A DNA stretch of 12,857 nucleotides from TMED69 sp036130055 (GTDB lineage: Bacteria; Pseudomonadota; Gammaproteobacteria; Ga0077536), in NCBI GenBank assembly GCA_036130055.1, contig JAYYOR010000040.1, forward strand, positions 1 to 12,857, in the 5' to 3' direction. Positions 1-6,974 of the stretch are shown in pieces. How positions within the stretch are numbered: position 1 is the stretch's first letter; every line of letters starts with the position of its first letter. A program made the translations under genes and the position numbers. The notes below the pieces were generated by a model. It ran no database searches. It saw only the letters and a list, made by a program, of their open reading frames with translations, and was not told the origin of the DNA.

Positions 1-343
1 TTTTTAAGACACTCTCTACATAATCAGTGGTACCCAGACCAAGGTTTGTTTGTTTTTTTATGGTGCTGACAAAGTCGTCAAGAACTATATTAACTGCCTC
101 TTGTGAGAGGTCAGCGACGCCAACCATAGCAGCACCTAAACCTTGGACTTCTTTCGGGTCTAGAAATCTTATAATGTCAGCAGCCTGTTGCTCACCGAGC
201 AACAGCATGATAACCGCAGCTCTGTCAACGTTCGTGATATTTTCAAGTTCAGTTTTAAGGGCTTCCGTCATCGGTGGCTCGTCATTTGCGGCTGCCGGTC
301 CACCAGGTTGCTGTACTTCTTGAGTTGCGGTTTGTTCAGCCAT
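1..343 (-). CDS. fliG: Flagellar motor switch protein FliG (N-terminal part, cut by window edge)
   Basis: About 114 N-terminal residues of FliG are visible; the gene runs off the left edge. FliG is the rotor protein that binds the C-terminal tail of FliF at the MS ring and later contacts the stator. The conserved FliG N-terminal domain starts near residue 36 with NVDRAAVIMLLLGE, followed by DPKEVQGLGAAM, both typical of the family. It is preceded by a Pro/Gly/Ala-rich tail of about 35 residues, longer than usual. The first ATG (341-343) has a good GGAG ribosome site about 7 bases upstream, so I prefer it; an internal ATG at 269-271 would give a more typical length. It lies 29 bases after fliF in the same direction, so it is probably the next gene of the fleR-fliE-fliF operon. 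Family assignment is secure. Confidence 0.95.
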   Translation of the reverse strand, partial: MAEQTATQEVQQPGGPAAANDEPPMTEALKTELENITNVDRAAVIMLLLGEQQAADIIRFLDPKEVQGLGAAMVGVADLSQEAVNIVLDDFVSTIKKQTNLGLGTTDYVESVLK

Positions 344-372
344 TTAATACTCCTAATATTCTTCCAATCAAT

Positions 373-2250
373 TTAATTCGTTGCCGACCTAATCATTTTC
401 TTAAGAACGTTTGCGACTCGGCCAGCGTCTTCAGCCACTAGCAATCTCACTAATGCAACTTTATCATCATAAGTATTTGCTGTATCTAGCATGTCGGCTG
501 AAATAGTAGATTTTTTCGGTTTCAACTTGGCTTTGATATCCTCAAGCGATTCTTCATCACCTAATTCAATCAATTCAAGTTCTTCATCCGACAGCTCGCC
601 ATCTTTAAATCGTGTTTTTAAATCGTCATCATCCATGCCAGTCTCATCCGCGGGTAAGTATGATTTCACTATCGGTCTTATGATAGCTAGGACAAAAGCA
701 ATAAACGCTACAACAAGTGCTAAACTTTTTATTGAATCCATCACTAACTGGTTTTCATACCATTTTACCGCTTCCTCCTCTTTAATTGGTTCGAACTTAG
801 TCGCCACAACCGTGACAATATCACCTCTTTTTTCATCGAAACCAACAACTCCTTTCACTAAGGTGGTCAACCTTTCAACCTCCAACGCCTTGCGAGCCTC
901 AACGTCTTGTTGATTTTGCGGAGATAAAGCGGGATTTTCGTTACTGTCATCACCCTCATCGTCATTAGTATTTCTTTCTATGGGCTCTTCATCCTTTAAC
1001 AATAAATCCTCGTTAACCACTACGGCAACGGATATTCTTTCCACTGTTCCTACCTGATTTTTAACATGACGAACCGAGCGATCGATCTCATAATTTCTAG
1101 TGGTTTTACTGCTCCTCACATTCAATTCTTCACCTTGATTTGGTAATGTAATCGCCTCGTTTTGACCATCCACTTCGACCTCAGCAGCCGGCGGCGCAGT
1201 GTTAGTCATGGCACCTGGAACTCCCTTAGCTTCCATTCCACTATCTCTATTTACCGTAAGTGATTCAGAACGAGCTTTTGGTCCAGTGTTGTTCGTATCG
1301 TATTCCTCAAAAGTCGTTTCGACTTGAGTAAAATCCATAGTAACATCGACTTCCGCTCGAAGATTGGATTCTCCCACGATTGGGCCTAATAACGCATCAA
1401 TTCTTGTCCTATAGGTTTCTTCCAGCACTCTTTTGTGCTCTATCTGAACATTTGACATTTGCATTCCCGGTAACCTGTTTGCATCTGTCAACAAATTCCC
1501 GCGCTGGTCAACAACTACAACACTATCTGCATCTAAATGTGGAACGCTCGACGAAACCATATGTACGATCGCTTCCACCTGACTACTGGAGACTACTCTT
1601 CCGGAGTGAGGAGTCACAACGACCGACGCTTTTGCTGGGGTTCGGTTTCTGACAAACGCGCTTTCTTTTGTAGTAGCTAAATGAACCCTAGCACTTTTAA
1701 TAGTAGCAATTTGTGTAATACTACGAGCAAGCTCTTGCTCCATTGCCGATACATATTTTACTTGCTCCATAAACTGACTCGTTGTCATCGATGTCTCATC
1801 GTTGAGTGAGTTTATACCTCCTCCTGTTGACCCTTGAGGCAAACCTCTTGATGCGAGAAAGATTCTCGCTTGATGATATTTTTTTGTTGGAACTTTTAAG
1901 TCTCCGGTAGATATATCAATTTTTGCATCAAAATCTGCAGACGTAAGCGCTTCAAAAGCCGCCTGTCTGTCTGTCTCGGTCATTCCTGGATAAACACTCC
2001 TGTAACTACCAGAATCCATCCACAAATAACTAATTGCAAATACAGCCACCGTCAGAACTACTATTATTATTGGAAAGGCTTTCCTGACGGCTGGTTGTTG
2101 TAAAATTTCGGGTAACGCTGGAATAACACCCGAGCCAAGTGAATCCGTAGACGTGGTTGTAGCCTGAGGAACGGGCTGCGTGCCAATTTGAGATTCATCG
2201 CCAGAGGTAGATGTGATATTTGTATCGGTGGGGTTTACTGCTATCGCCAT
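373..2250 (-). CDS. fliF: Flagellar M-ring protein FliF
   Basis: The 625-aa product is the MS-ring protein, the inner-membrane base on which the flagellar rotor and export apparatus assemble. A Ser/Thr-rich cytoplasmic tail of about 55 residues precedes the first membrane segment (about residues 58-77, PIIIVVLTVAVFAISYLW). The periplasmic ring-building domains follow, with the family motifs IFLASRGLPQGST, FMEQVKYVSAMEQELARSI and ARVHLA. An acidic linker leads to a second membrane segment (about 508-530, SLALVVAFIAFVLAIIRPIV). The C-terminal cytoplasmic tail ends in DDKVALVRLLVAEDAGRVANVLKKM, the FliG-binding helix region. The length is slightly above the usual 540-600 residues because of the N-tail and acidic insertions. 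The start has GAGAG about 7 bases upstream. fliE lies 22 bases upstream and fliG 29 bases downstream. Confidence 0.97.
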   Translation of the reverse strand: MAIAVNPTDTNITSTSGDESQIGTQPVPQATTTSTDSLGSGVIPALPEILQQPAVRKAFPIIIVVLTVAVFAISYLWMDSGSYRSVYPGMTETDRQAAFEALTSADFDAKIDISTGDLKVPTKKYHQARIFLASRGLPQGSTGGGINSLNDETSMTTSQFMEQVKYVSAMEQELARSITQIATIKSARVHLATTKESAFVRNRTPAKASVVVTPHSGRVVSSSQVEAIVHMVSSSVPHLDADSVVVVDQRGNLLTDANRLPGMQMSNVQIEHKRVLEETYRTRIDALLGPIVGESNLRAEVDVTMDFTQVETTFEEYDTNNTGPKARSESLTVNRDSGMEAKGVPGAMTNTAPPAAEVEVDGQNEAITLPNQGEELNVRSSKTTRNYEIDRSVRHVKNQVGTVERISVAVVVNEDLLLKDEEPIERNTNDDEGDDSNENPALSPQNQQDVEARKALEVERLTTLVKGVVGFDEKRGDIVTVVATKFEPIKEEEAVKWYENQLVMDSIKSLALVVAFIAFVLAIIRPIVKSYLPADETGMDDDDLKTRFKDGELSDEELELIELGDEESLEDIKAKLKPKKSTISADMLDTANTYDDKVALVRLLVAEDAGRVANVLKKMIRSATN

Positions 2251-2272
2251 TTTTAATCTCTCAATCTTTTAA

Positions 2273-2620
2273 TTAAACGGGCATATTCAGAATTTCTTCA
2301 TATGCTTTCAAAACTTTATTTCGAACTTGTACTGTTGCTTCAAATGCTAAAGAAGCCTTTTGCATACTCAAAACAACATTTGGCAAAGAGTCCGTCTTTC
2401 CTAACTCATAAGAAACCTTCTGAACTTCGGAGGCATGCTGCAAGGAGTTTACTTGATTTAATGCGCCTTTTACTGCTGCTCCAAAACCAACATTTTCTTT
2501 TGCAGGCATTTCCGCGACAGAACTATTCTTTAAATTAACTCCTTGTTGAGCTTGGGTCTGATAATCTCGGATTTGACCTAATAATGAATTAACATTTTTC
2601 ATGTGTGTTACATCGACCAT
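2273..2620 (-). CDS. fliE: Flagellar hook-basal body protein FliE
   Basis: This 115-aa protein is FliE, the small subunit that joins the MS ring to the proximal rod and is among the first substrates of flagellar export. The conserved C-terminal half is clear: FGAAVKGALNQVNSLQ, then LPNVVLSMQKASLAFEATVQVRNKVLKAYEEILNMPV, with the signature ending seen across the family. The N-terminal half is variable, as usual. Its ribosome site GGAGAG overlaps the stop codon of the upstream fleR-like gene, 11 bases from its ATG, indicating translational coupling and a shared transcript. fliF follows after 22 bases. Confidence 0.96.
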   Translation of the reverse strand: MVDVTHMKNVNSLLGQIRDYQTQAQQGVNLKNSSVAEMPAKENVGFGAAVKGALNQVNSLQHASEVQKVSYELGKTDSLPNVVLSMQKASLAFEATVQVRNKVLKAYEEILNMPV

Positions 2621-2631
2621 GCTTATCTCTC

Positions 2632-4059
2632 CTAAATCACGTAAGCCTGAGTAAAGTTAAAACCCTCTTCTCTTAATTTTTGAATCTTGTGCCTCAAAGT
2701 CCGAGGGCTAATCCCTAACCGTTTTGCAGCTTCTTTGCGGCTAGGAGTGCTATTTATTGCAGCAACGATCGCCTGACACTCGCTGTTTTTCACAGCCTTA
2801 TTCAAATTGTGTGCCTCTGCTGCTACAGTGGGCGCCTCCGTAACCTGATCTGCTAGAGACTTTCCTGTAAGTGTTTTGAAAGACTCAAAATTGTTCTGGA
2901 AACCGTCATGAAGCTCATCAAATGATATGTGGTTTTCATCTATATCAGTTTGATATGCCAAAATCATCGCTCGAGAAACCACATTTTCAAGCTCTCTTAC
3001 ATTTCCCGGCCAATGATAATTAACCAGTTTTCTTTGTGCTCCCAAGGAGACCTGCTTCGAGATACGGTCAGTGTTATTTCGTTCAATAAATTGATTAACC
3101 AGAGGCATTATATCCATTGGCCTCTCTCTAAGTGGCGGAATTGATATTTTAAAAGCACTCAATCGAAAGTAAAGATCTTCCCGGAATGTCCTCTCTGCGA
3201 TACTTTTCTTTAAATCACAATTTGTTGCTGCGATTATTCTAATATCCAGGTTCCTAAGTTTTGAGCTACCAAGACGTTGAACTTGCCGCTCCTGGATAAC
3301 TCTTAAAAGCTTAGATTGCAAAACGTAAGGCATGTCGCCAATTTCGTCCAAGAAGATCGTGCCACCTTCCGCTTGCTCAAAATAACCTGGTTGAGACCTC
3401 ATCGCCCCAGTAAATGAACCTTTTTCATAACCAAAGAGCATTCCTTCAATTAGATTTTCAGGCATCGCGGCACAATTCACAGCTATAAATGGCTTTTCAA
3501 ATCTACCGGAGGACTCGTGTATCAATCTTGCGATTACTTCTTTTCCAGCTCCTGTGGGACCTGTAAGAAGCACAGAGACCTCAGCTCTTGCAACCCGACC
3601 TGCTAGGGTCAGCAAATTTTTACTTAATGGGTCGACAAACACAAAAGGTTTCGGACTCTCAGTGTCTTTTTTATTAACCAAATTTTCAATAGTTGAATCA
3701 TTTGTTGGCAAAACCTCTTGCTTTAGATGACAAATCCGTTCCTGCCACGATTGCACTGTAAAGTCGTCGTCGGCAAAAACTGTATAAACCCCTATATCCA
3801 TAGCTTCAATCACTAGATCAAACCTATCTTTGCGAATCCGGGCGATTATAGGATCTCCGGGGGAAATATCTTTAAGATTTTTAATTTGTTCAATATTGGT
3901 TGAATTAATCACAAAAACTGATTCGCCGATATTTGGAATATCGGCCGAAGATAGTTTCCTTACGATGTTCAGCTGTACTCCCAAACCTTCAAGAGACAGT
4001 TTTAATTGCTCATCAATTGCTTCTTCGTCATCTATCCAAAATATTTTCTTGATTGCCAT
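2632..4059 (-). CDS. fleR: Sigma-54-dependent flagellar activator, FleR/FlrC-like, with degenerate receiver domain
   Basis: This 475-aa NtrC-family activator works with RNA polymerase sigma-54. Domain order: a receiver-like fold (about 1-115); an AAA+ domain with Walker A GPTGAGKE (167-174), sigma-54 contact loop GSFTGA (214-219, the Ser variant of GAFTGA) and Walker B TIFLDE (about 234-239); and a C-terminal Fis-type helix-turn-helix (about 435-470, RKEAAKRLGISPRTLRHKIQKL). The neighbourhood (fleQ-like before, fliEFG after) matches FleR/FlrC. The receiver keeps the acidic pair D10-D11, but the phosphoacceptor position is Asn52 (VFVINST), and the usual Thr and Lys positions appear replaced (IIARIR; FADDD). 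No FleS/FlrB histidine kinase gene lies beside it, unlike fleQ-fleS-fleR clusters. I infer it acts without phosphorylation. The start has AAGG 8 bases upstream, and a sigma-54 promoter lies in the leader. Family assignment is firm; the symbol rests on context. Confidence 0.88.
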   Translation of the reverse strand: MAIKKIFWIDDEEAIDEQLKLSLEGLGVQLNIVRKLSSADIPNIGESVFVINSTNIEQIKNLKDISPGDPIIARIRKDRFDLVIEAMDIGVYTVFADDDFTVQSWQERICHLKQEVLPTNDSTIENLVNKKDTESPKPFVFVDPLSKNLLTLAGRVARAEVSVLLTGPTGAGKEVIARLIHESSGRFEKPFIAVNCAAMPENLIEGMLFGYEKGSFTGAMRSQPGYFEQAEGGTIFLDEIGDMPYVLQSKLLRVIQERQVQRLGSSKLRNLDIRIIAATNCDLKKSIAERTFREDLYFRLSAFKISIPPLRERPMDIMPLVNQFIERNNTDRISKQVSLGAQRKLVNYHWPGNVRELENVVSRAMILAYQTDIDENHISFDELHDGFQNNFESFKTLTGKSLADQVTEAPTVAAEAHNLNKAVKNSECQAIVAAINSTPSRKEAAKRLGISPRTLRHKIQKLREEGFNFTQAYVI

Positions 4060-4095
4060 TGCTTGTGCCTTGCATAAATAATTTAATTAACCTAA

Positions 4096-4112
4096 TGCAA
4101 ACGACATGCCAA
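4096..4112 (-). promoter_or_regulatory. Sigma-54 (RpoN) promoter for fleR-fliE-fliF-fliG
   Basis: On the minus strand the bases TTGGCATGTCGTTTGCA match the RpoN consensus TGGCAC-N5-TTGC. The GG and GC dinucleotides have the required spacing, and the single departure is T for C in the -24 box. The predicted transcript start is near 4084, about 25 bases before the fleR-like ATG. The surrounding 136-base gap is the largest between fliS and fliG, so it is a natural operon boundary. The FleQ-like protein encoded just upstream is the obvious activator; its binding site is not recognisable to me. Confidence 0.85.
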
Positions 4113-4195
4113 CTATTTTTATTAATAAAAACAATAACTTATATCACAGTGGCAAAAAATTGACATGTTTGCCGCTAACGGCGAACCCTATCTGA

Positions 4196-5281
4196 CTAAT
4201 TTTTAATTTTATATTTATTGATTTTTTCAATCAGCGTGGTTCGCTGCATATTGAGCAACCTTGCTGTTTTCGAAACATTTCCGTTCGATTTCTGAAGAGC
4301 GTTTTCAATAAACTTTTTTTCTATCTCCCCTAATTTTACTTTCAAAGCGAAACCCTCATCGGGAATAGTGTCCCATCCTTGAGCCATCATAATGGCATCT
4401 TCAACGTAATTATCAGCATCTCCTTTATTTGACGAATTAGTATCGCTTTCGGGCTCGCTGGCTGTACTTAAGGCTTCTTCTTTATGGCTTAGATCTGACG
4501 CTTCTTTGATTTCTGATCTCAAACCAATTGGTATCATGCTAGGGAGCATTTGCGCGAGTTCTATCATTTCACCCGGATGTAGAGTGGTGAATCGGTCGAC
4601 AAGATTTGCTAATTCCCGAATATTCCCTGGCCAATAGTACGAGGAAAGTATTTTTAGTGAATTCTCAGAAAATTTTATTGGAGTAGTCCGATCCTTGGCA
4701 GCTCTGATAGCAAAATGACTTAACAAAGGAACTATGTCTTCTTTCCTTTCCCGTAATGGTGGGATTTCTATAGGAATTACATTTAACCGGTAATAAAGGT
4801 CCTCTCTAAATTCATTGCTCTTTATTTTTTCGCTGATATTCTGGTGGGTCGCGGCTATTACCCTAACGTTAATCTCTAATTGTCGAGACGAGCCCACCGG
4901 ATCAATCACTCTCTCCTGTAACACTCTTAGAAGCTTTACCTGGAGATTAAGTGGCATATCTCCGATTTCGTCTAAAAAAATCGTTCCGTTGTTCGCAAGC
5001 TCAAATCTGCCCTTTCGATCAGAAAAAGCACCAGTAAAAGCTCCCTTCTTATGTCCAAACAACTCGCTTTCCATTAAATCTGCGGGTATTGCGCCGCAAT
5101 TTACAGGAATGAATGTTGATTCTGCTCGCTCGGAACATGAATGTAATGCTTGAGCAACCAGTTCTTTCCCCGTGCCACTTTCTCCCAGGATTAATACAGT
5201 TGAATCAGATGGGGCGACTTTTTTAATTAAATCTCGAGTAGAACGGACTGCCTCGCTCTTACCAATAATTGAATTAATCAT
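4196..5281 (-). CDS. fleQ: FleQ-like sigma-54-dependent activator lacking the N-terminal FleQ domain
   Basis: This 361-aa protein has an AAA+ sigma-54 activator domain that begins almost at the first residue: Walker A GESGTGKE (33-40), sigma-54 loop GAFTGA (80-85), Walker B TIFLDE (about 100-105) and the arginine region FREDLYYRLN. A Fis-type helix-turn-helix ends the protein (about 325-358, NVSKTARLLNMQRTTLIEKI). The residues around WPGNIRELANLVDRF and LHPGEMI, and the C-terminal RTTLIEKI, resemble FleQ/FlrA, the master regulator of polar flagella. Those proteins are about 490 residues long and carry a receiver-like FleQ domain of roughly 130 residues, which is absent here; the linker segment that in FleQ reads LFRS reads MINS. 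I see no in-frame continuation upstream that would restore it. An acidic Ser-rich linker (about 260-300) separates AAA+ and HTH. It sits between a small hypothetical gene and the fleR-like gene. AAA+ and HTH assignment is certain, FleQ orthology likely. Confidence 0.85.
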   Translation of the reverse strand: MINSIIGKSEAVRSTRDLIKKVAPSDSTVLILGESGTGKELVAQALHSCSERAESTFIPVNCGAIPADLMESELFGHKKGAFTGAFSDRKGRFELANNGTIFLDEIGDMPLNLQVKLLRVLQERVIDPVGSSRQLEINVRVIAATHQNISEKIKSNEFREDLYYRLNVIPIEIPPLRERKEDIVPLLSHFAIRAAKDRTTPIKFSENSLKILSSYYWPGNIRELANLVDRFTTLHPGEMIELAQMLPSMIPIGLRSEIKEASDLSHKEEALSTASEPESDTNSSNKGDADNYVEDAIMMAQGWDTIPDEGFALKVKLGEIEKKFIENALQKSNGNVSKTARLLNMQRTTLIEKINKYKIKN

Positions 5282-5291
5282 AAATAGACCG

Positions 5292-5310
5292 TATTAGCTA
5301 GAAGCTAATA
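5292..5310. repeat. Perfect 8-bp inverted repeat in the leader of the fleQ-like gene
   Basis: TATTAGCT-aga-AGCTAATA is a perfect palindrome with a 3-base centre, ending 11 bases before the fleQ-like ATG. It could be an operator, for example for autoregulation, or a small hairpin near the ribosome site. No T-run follows, so it is not a terminator. Its function is unknown. The rest of the 99-base gap (5282-5380) is AT-rich, and I could not place a convincing promoter in it. Confidence 0.5.
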
Positions 5311-5380
5311 TAATAACCTATTTAAACAAGGCGTACAGTTTCTGGAATCCCCGCTCAGTCGATAACAAGAAATTTAGTTA

Positions 5381-5683
5381 TTAAAAAACTTGATTTTGAC
5401 CTTTAAGAGTCAAATAAATAGCCACGTTTTCGATGTTAATTTTTGCCGGCTGTCCAGTAGAATCCATCTTATCGTGAGGCGGATAACTTTTATCATTTTC
5501 CTCAGTACTAATTTTTGATTTTTTGTCTGATTGTCCCTTTTGACTTTGGGTAATGGGCTCAAAAATGGTTTGGAAAGTGGTAGATGACGGAAAATTTTTA
5601 CCCGAAACAGACCGGTTATCTCGAAAAAATAAACCATCTGCGCTAATCGCTACCATTTGTAACTGGTCTTCCGAATAATCCAT
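5381..5683 (-). CDS. Hypothetical 100-aa protein between fliS and the fleQ-like gene
   Basis: I do not recognise this protein. It is soluble, hydrophilic and low in complexity in the middle (about residues 45-75: QSQKGQSDKKSKISTEENDK), with a more ordered start (MDYSEDQLQMVAISADGLFF) and a hydrophobic end (INIENVAIYLTLKGQNQVF). There is no signal peptide or membrane segment. It starts 14 bases after the fliS stop and runs in the same direction, so it is probably co-transcribed with fliS. The ribosome site is weak. The place corresponds to that of fliT/fleP in Pseudomonas-type clusters, but the sequence does not look like the helical FliT chaperone. It is supported as a gene by position, by its orientation and by filling the gap exactly; a same-strand 75-codon ORF in another frame overlaps it and is the less likely alternative. 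Confidence 0.6.
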   Translation of the reverse strand: MDYSEDQLQMVAISADGLFFRDNRSVSGKNFPSSTTFQTIFEPITQSQKGQSDKKSKISTEENDKSYPPHDKMDSTGQPAKINIENVAIYLTLKGQNQVF

Positions 5684-5697
5684 TGTAAATCAATTTC

Positions 5698-6108
5698 TTA
5701 GGCGGCTACAACGTCTTTCTTTTTAAGAAGACTTGGTAACATGCTCCAGGCTTCGCTAACCTCTTTAACTAATGATTTTACCTCCCGGACCGCCTCAACA
5801 TCGTTTCTGGTATGCGCATGCAATAAACGCTTTACAGCATAGTCGTAAAGCTCGTTTAGATTTCTCGATAGTTCACCACCTTTTTCCATATCAAGTGACA
5901 TTTGAAGTCCAAAGATGATCTTTTGGGCCCGACTTATGGTTTCGTTCTTATCTTTGAATTCTTTCCTCTCGATGTGTCCAACCGCTTTATCTAATGATTC
6001 CAACAAACCATCAAAAAGCATTTGAATCAGCTGGATTTGGTCGGCATATGCCGCATTGGAACTTACGTTGACACTATTGTATGCCTTCAATGCATTTTTT
6101 CTACCCAT
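5698..6108 (-). CDS. fliS: Flagellin export chaperone FliS
   Basis: This 136-aa protein is FliS, the cytosolic chaperone that holds the flagellin C-terminus unfolded until export. Typical family features are the N-terminal ALKAYNSVNV, the helix IQLIQMLFDGLLESLDKAVGHI, the central KIIFGLQMSLDMEKGGELSRNLNELYDYAVKRLLHA, and the C-terminal VREVKSLVKEVSEAW. The chosen ATG has GGAG 9 bases upstream; another ATG 5 bases earlier is out of frame. A sigma-28-like promoter lies about 40 bases before the start. Its usual partner fliD is not next to it; a Sel1-repeat gene is upstream instead. Confidence 0.96.
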   Translation of the reverse strand: MGRKNALKAYNSVNVSSNAAYADQIQLIQMLFDGLLESLDKAVGHIERKEFKDKNETISRAQKIIFGLQMSLDMEKGGELSRNLNELYDYAVKRLLHAHTRNDVEAVREVKSLVKEVSEAWSMLPSLLKKKDVVAA

Positions 6109-6149
6109 ACCATGCTTCTCCCGAATAAATTACTCTGCTAACAAAGTTA

Positions 6150-6176
6150 AAATCGGTAGAAGATGCCTTTTCTTTA
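6150..6176 (-). promoter_or_regulatory. Sigma-28 (FliA) type promoter for fliS
   Basis: On the minus strand TAAAGAAA, an 11-base spacer and ACCGATTT match the FliA consensus TAAAGTTT-N11-GCCGATAA at the core TAAAG and CCGAT positions, with exact spacing. The predicted leader is about 35 bases. It lies in the 149-base gap between the Sel1-repeat gene and fliS and fits the role of fliS as a late gene. Confidence 0.7.
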
Positions 6177-6257
6177 GAGAAAACCTGTTTTTTTAACGAG
6201 TAAACTTTTAGAAAAAGCAAAATTGATTAATTTGGGTATAATTACTGTTTTCAATGA

Positions 6258-6971
6258 CTACTTCGGACACGAAGACAAATTTGATGCAAGGCATTTTTCG
6301 ATTATTCCCGCAATCTTGCCAATTTGCTCGTCATTAAGTAATAGCTTAGCAGTATTCGAAATATCCGATGCGGATGATTGCCCATTCCTTCTAGCTATTT
6401 CTGCCCATATAAGTGCTTTCATTGGAGAAGGTTCTTTTGCACCCTCGCCAGCTTGTAACATATACGAGTACATGAATTGCGCAGGCCCATAATCAGCCAA
6501 GGCAGATTTTCGAAAATTGAGTTTGGCTCGCATAAAATCTAGTTTAACACCCTCTCCTTGATAAAACGCCAATCCCAGCATGTAAAGAGATTCTGGCAAT
6601 TCTTTGGACGCCGCTTTCCTGAACCATTTTACGGCCTCCCGCCAATTTTTTTCGAGTCCATATCCCTGAGAATAGAGCATACCAATATTATGTTCTGCCT
6701 CCGCCAATTCTGCGGCTGCGGCTTTTTTATACCATTTCAAGGCTGTAGCATAGTTTTGAGAGACACCTAAACCCTCCTCGTACAAATGACCTATGTTATT
6801 TTGAGCTTTTGCATGTCCTTCTTCAGCTAATTGAAGCCAAGCTCGCATTGCCGTGGAATAGTGTTTTCGCTCTAAAGCTCGCATACCTGCTTCAAATTGA
6901 GAAGCTTGGACGCAAAGGCTTATTATGCAGAATAACAACAAGAAATAAATAAATTTCAACTTAAACGACAT
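6258..6971 (-). CDS. Exported Sel1-repeat protein
   Basis: This 237-aa protein starts with a signal peptide (KLKFIYFLLLFCIISLCVQA, likely cut near residue 23), so it is probably periplasmic. It then carries about four Sel1-type TPR repeats of roughly 36 residues. The repeat signature is clear in AQNNIGHLYEEGLGVSQNYATALKWYKKAA, AEHNIGMLYSQGYGLEKN, SLYMLGLAFYQGEGVKLD and AQFMYSYMLQAGEGAKEP. A Cys-containing tail (KCLASNLSSCPK) may form a disulfide. Sel1 repeats bind other proteins. The gene starts 3 bases after the clc stop, so the two are an operon. In Vibrio the Sel1-repeat protein MotX is part of the flagellar T ring, which makes a motor role conceivable here, but I see no specific MotX signature; this is inference from location only. 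Confidence 0.88.
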   Translation of the reverse strand: MSFKLKFIYFLLLFCIISLCVQASQFEAGMRALERKHYSTAMRAWLQLAEEGHAKAQNNIGHLYEEGLGVSQNYATALKWYKKAAAAELAEAEHNIGMLYSQGYGLEKNWREAVKWFRKAASKELPESLYMLGLAFYQGEGVKLDFMRAKLNFRKSALADYGPAQFMYSYMLQAGEGAKEPSPMKALIWAEIARRNGQSSASDISNTAKLLLNDEQIGKIAGIIEKCLASNLSSCPK

Positions 6972-6974
6972 AAT

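Noticed and set aside
4171..4182. GCCG-ctaa-CGGC palindrome after the fleQ-like stop
   Set aside because: The stem is only 4 bp with an interrupted extension and no adjacent T-run, too weak to call a terminator.
5410..5637. Same-strand 75-codon frame overlapping the 100-aa hypothetical gene
   Set aside because: It leaves larger gaps, starts inside the other frame and has a basic composition typical of out-of-frame translation.
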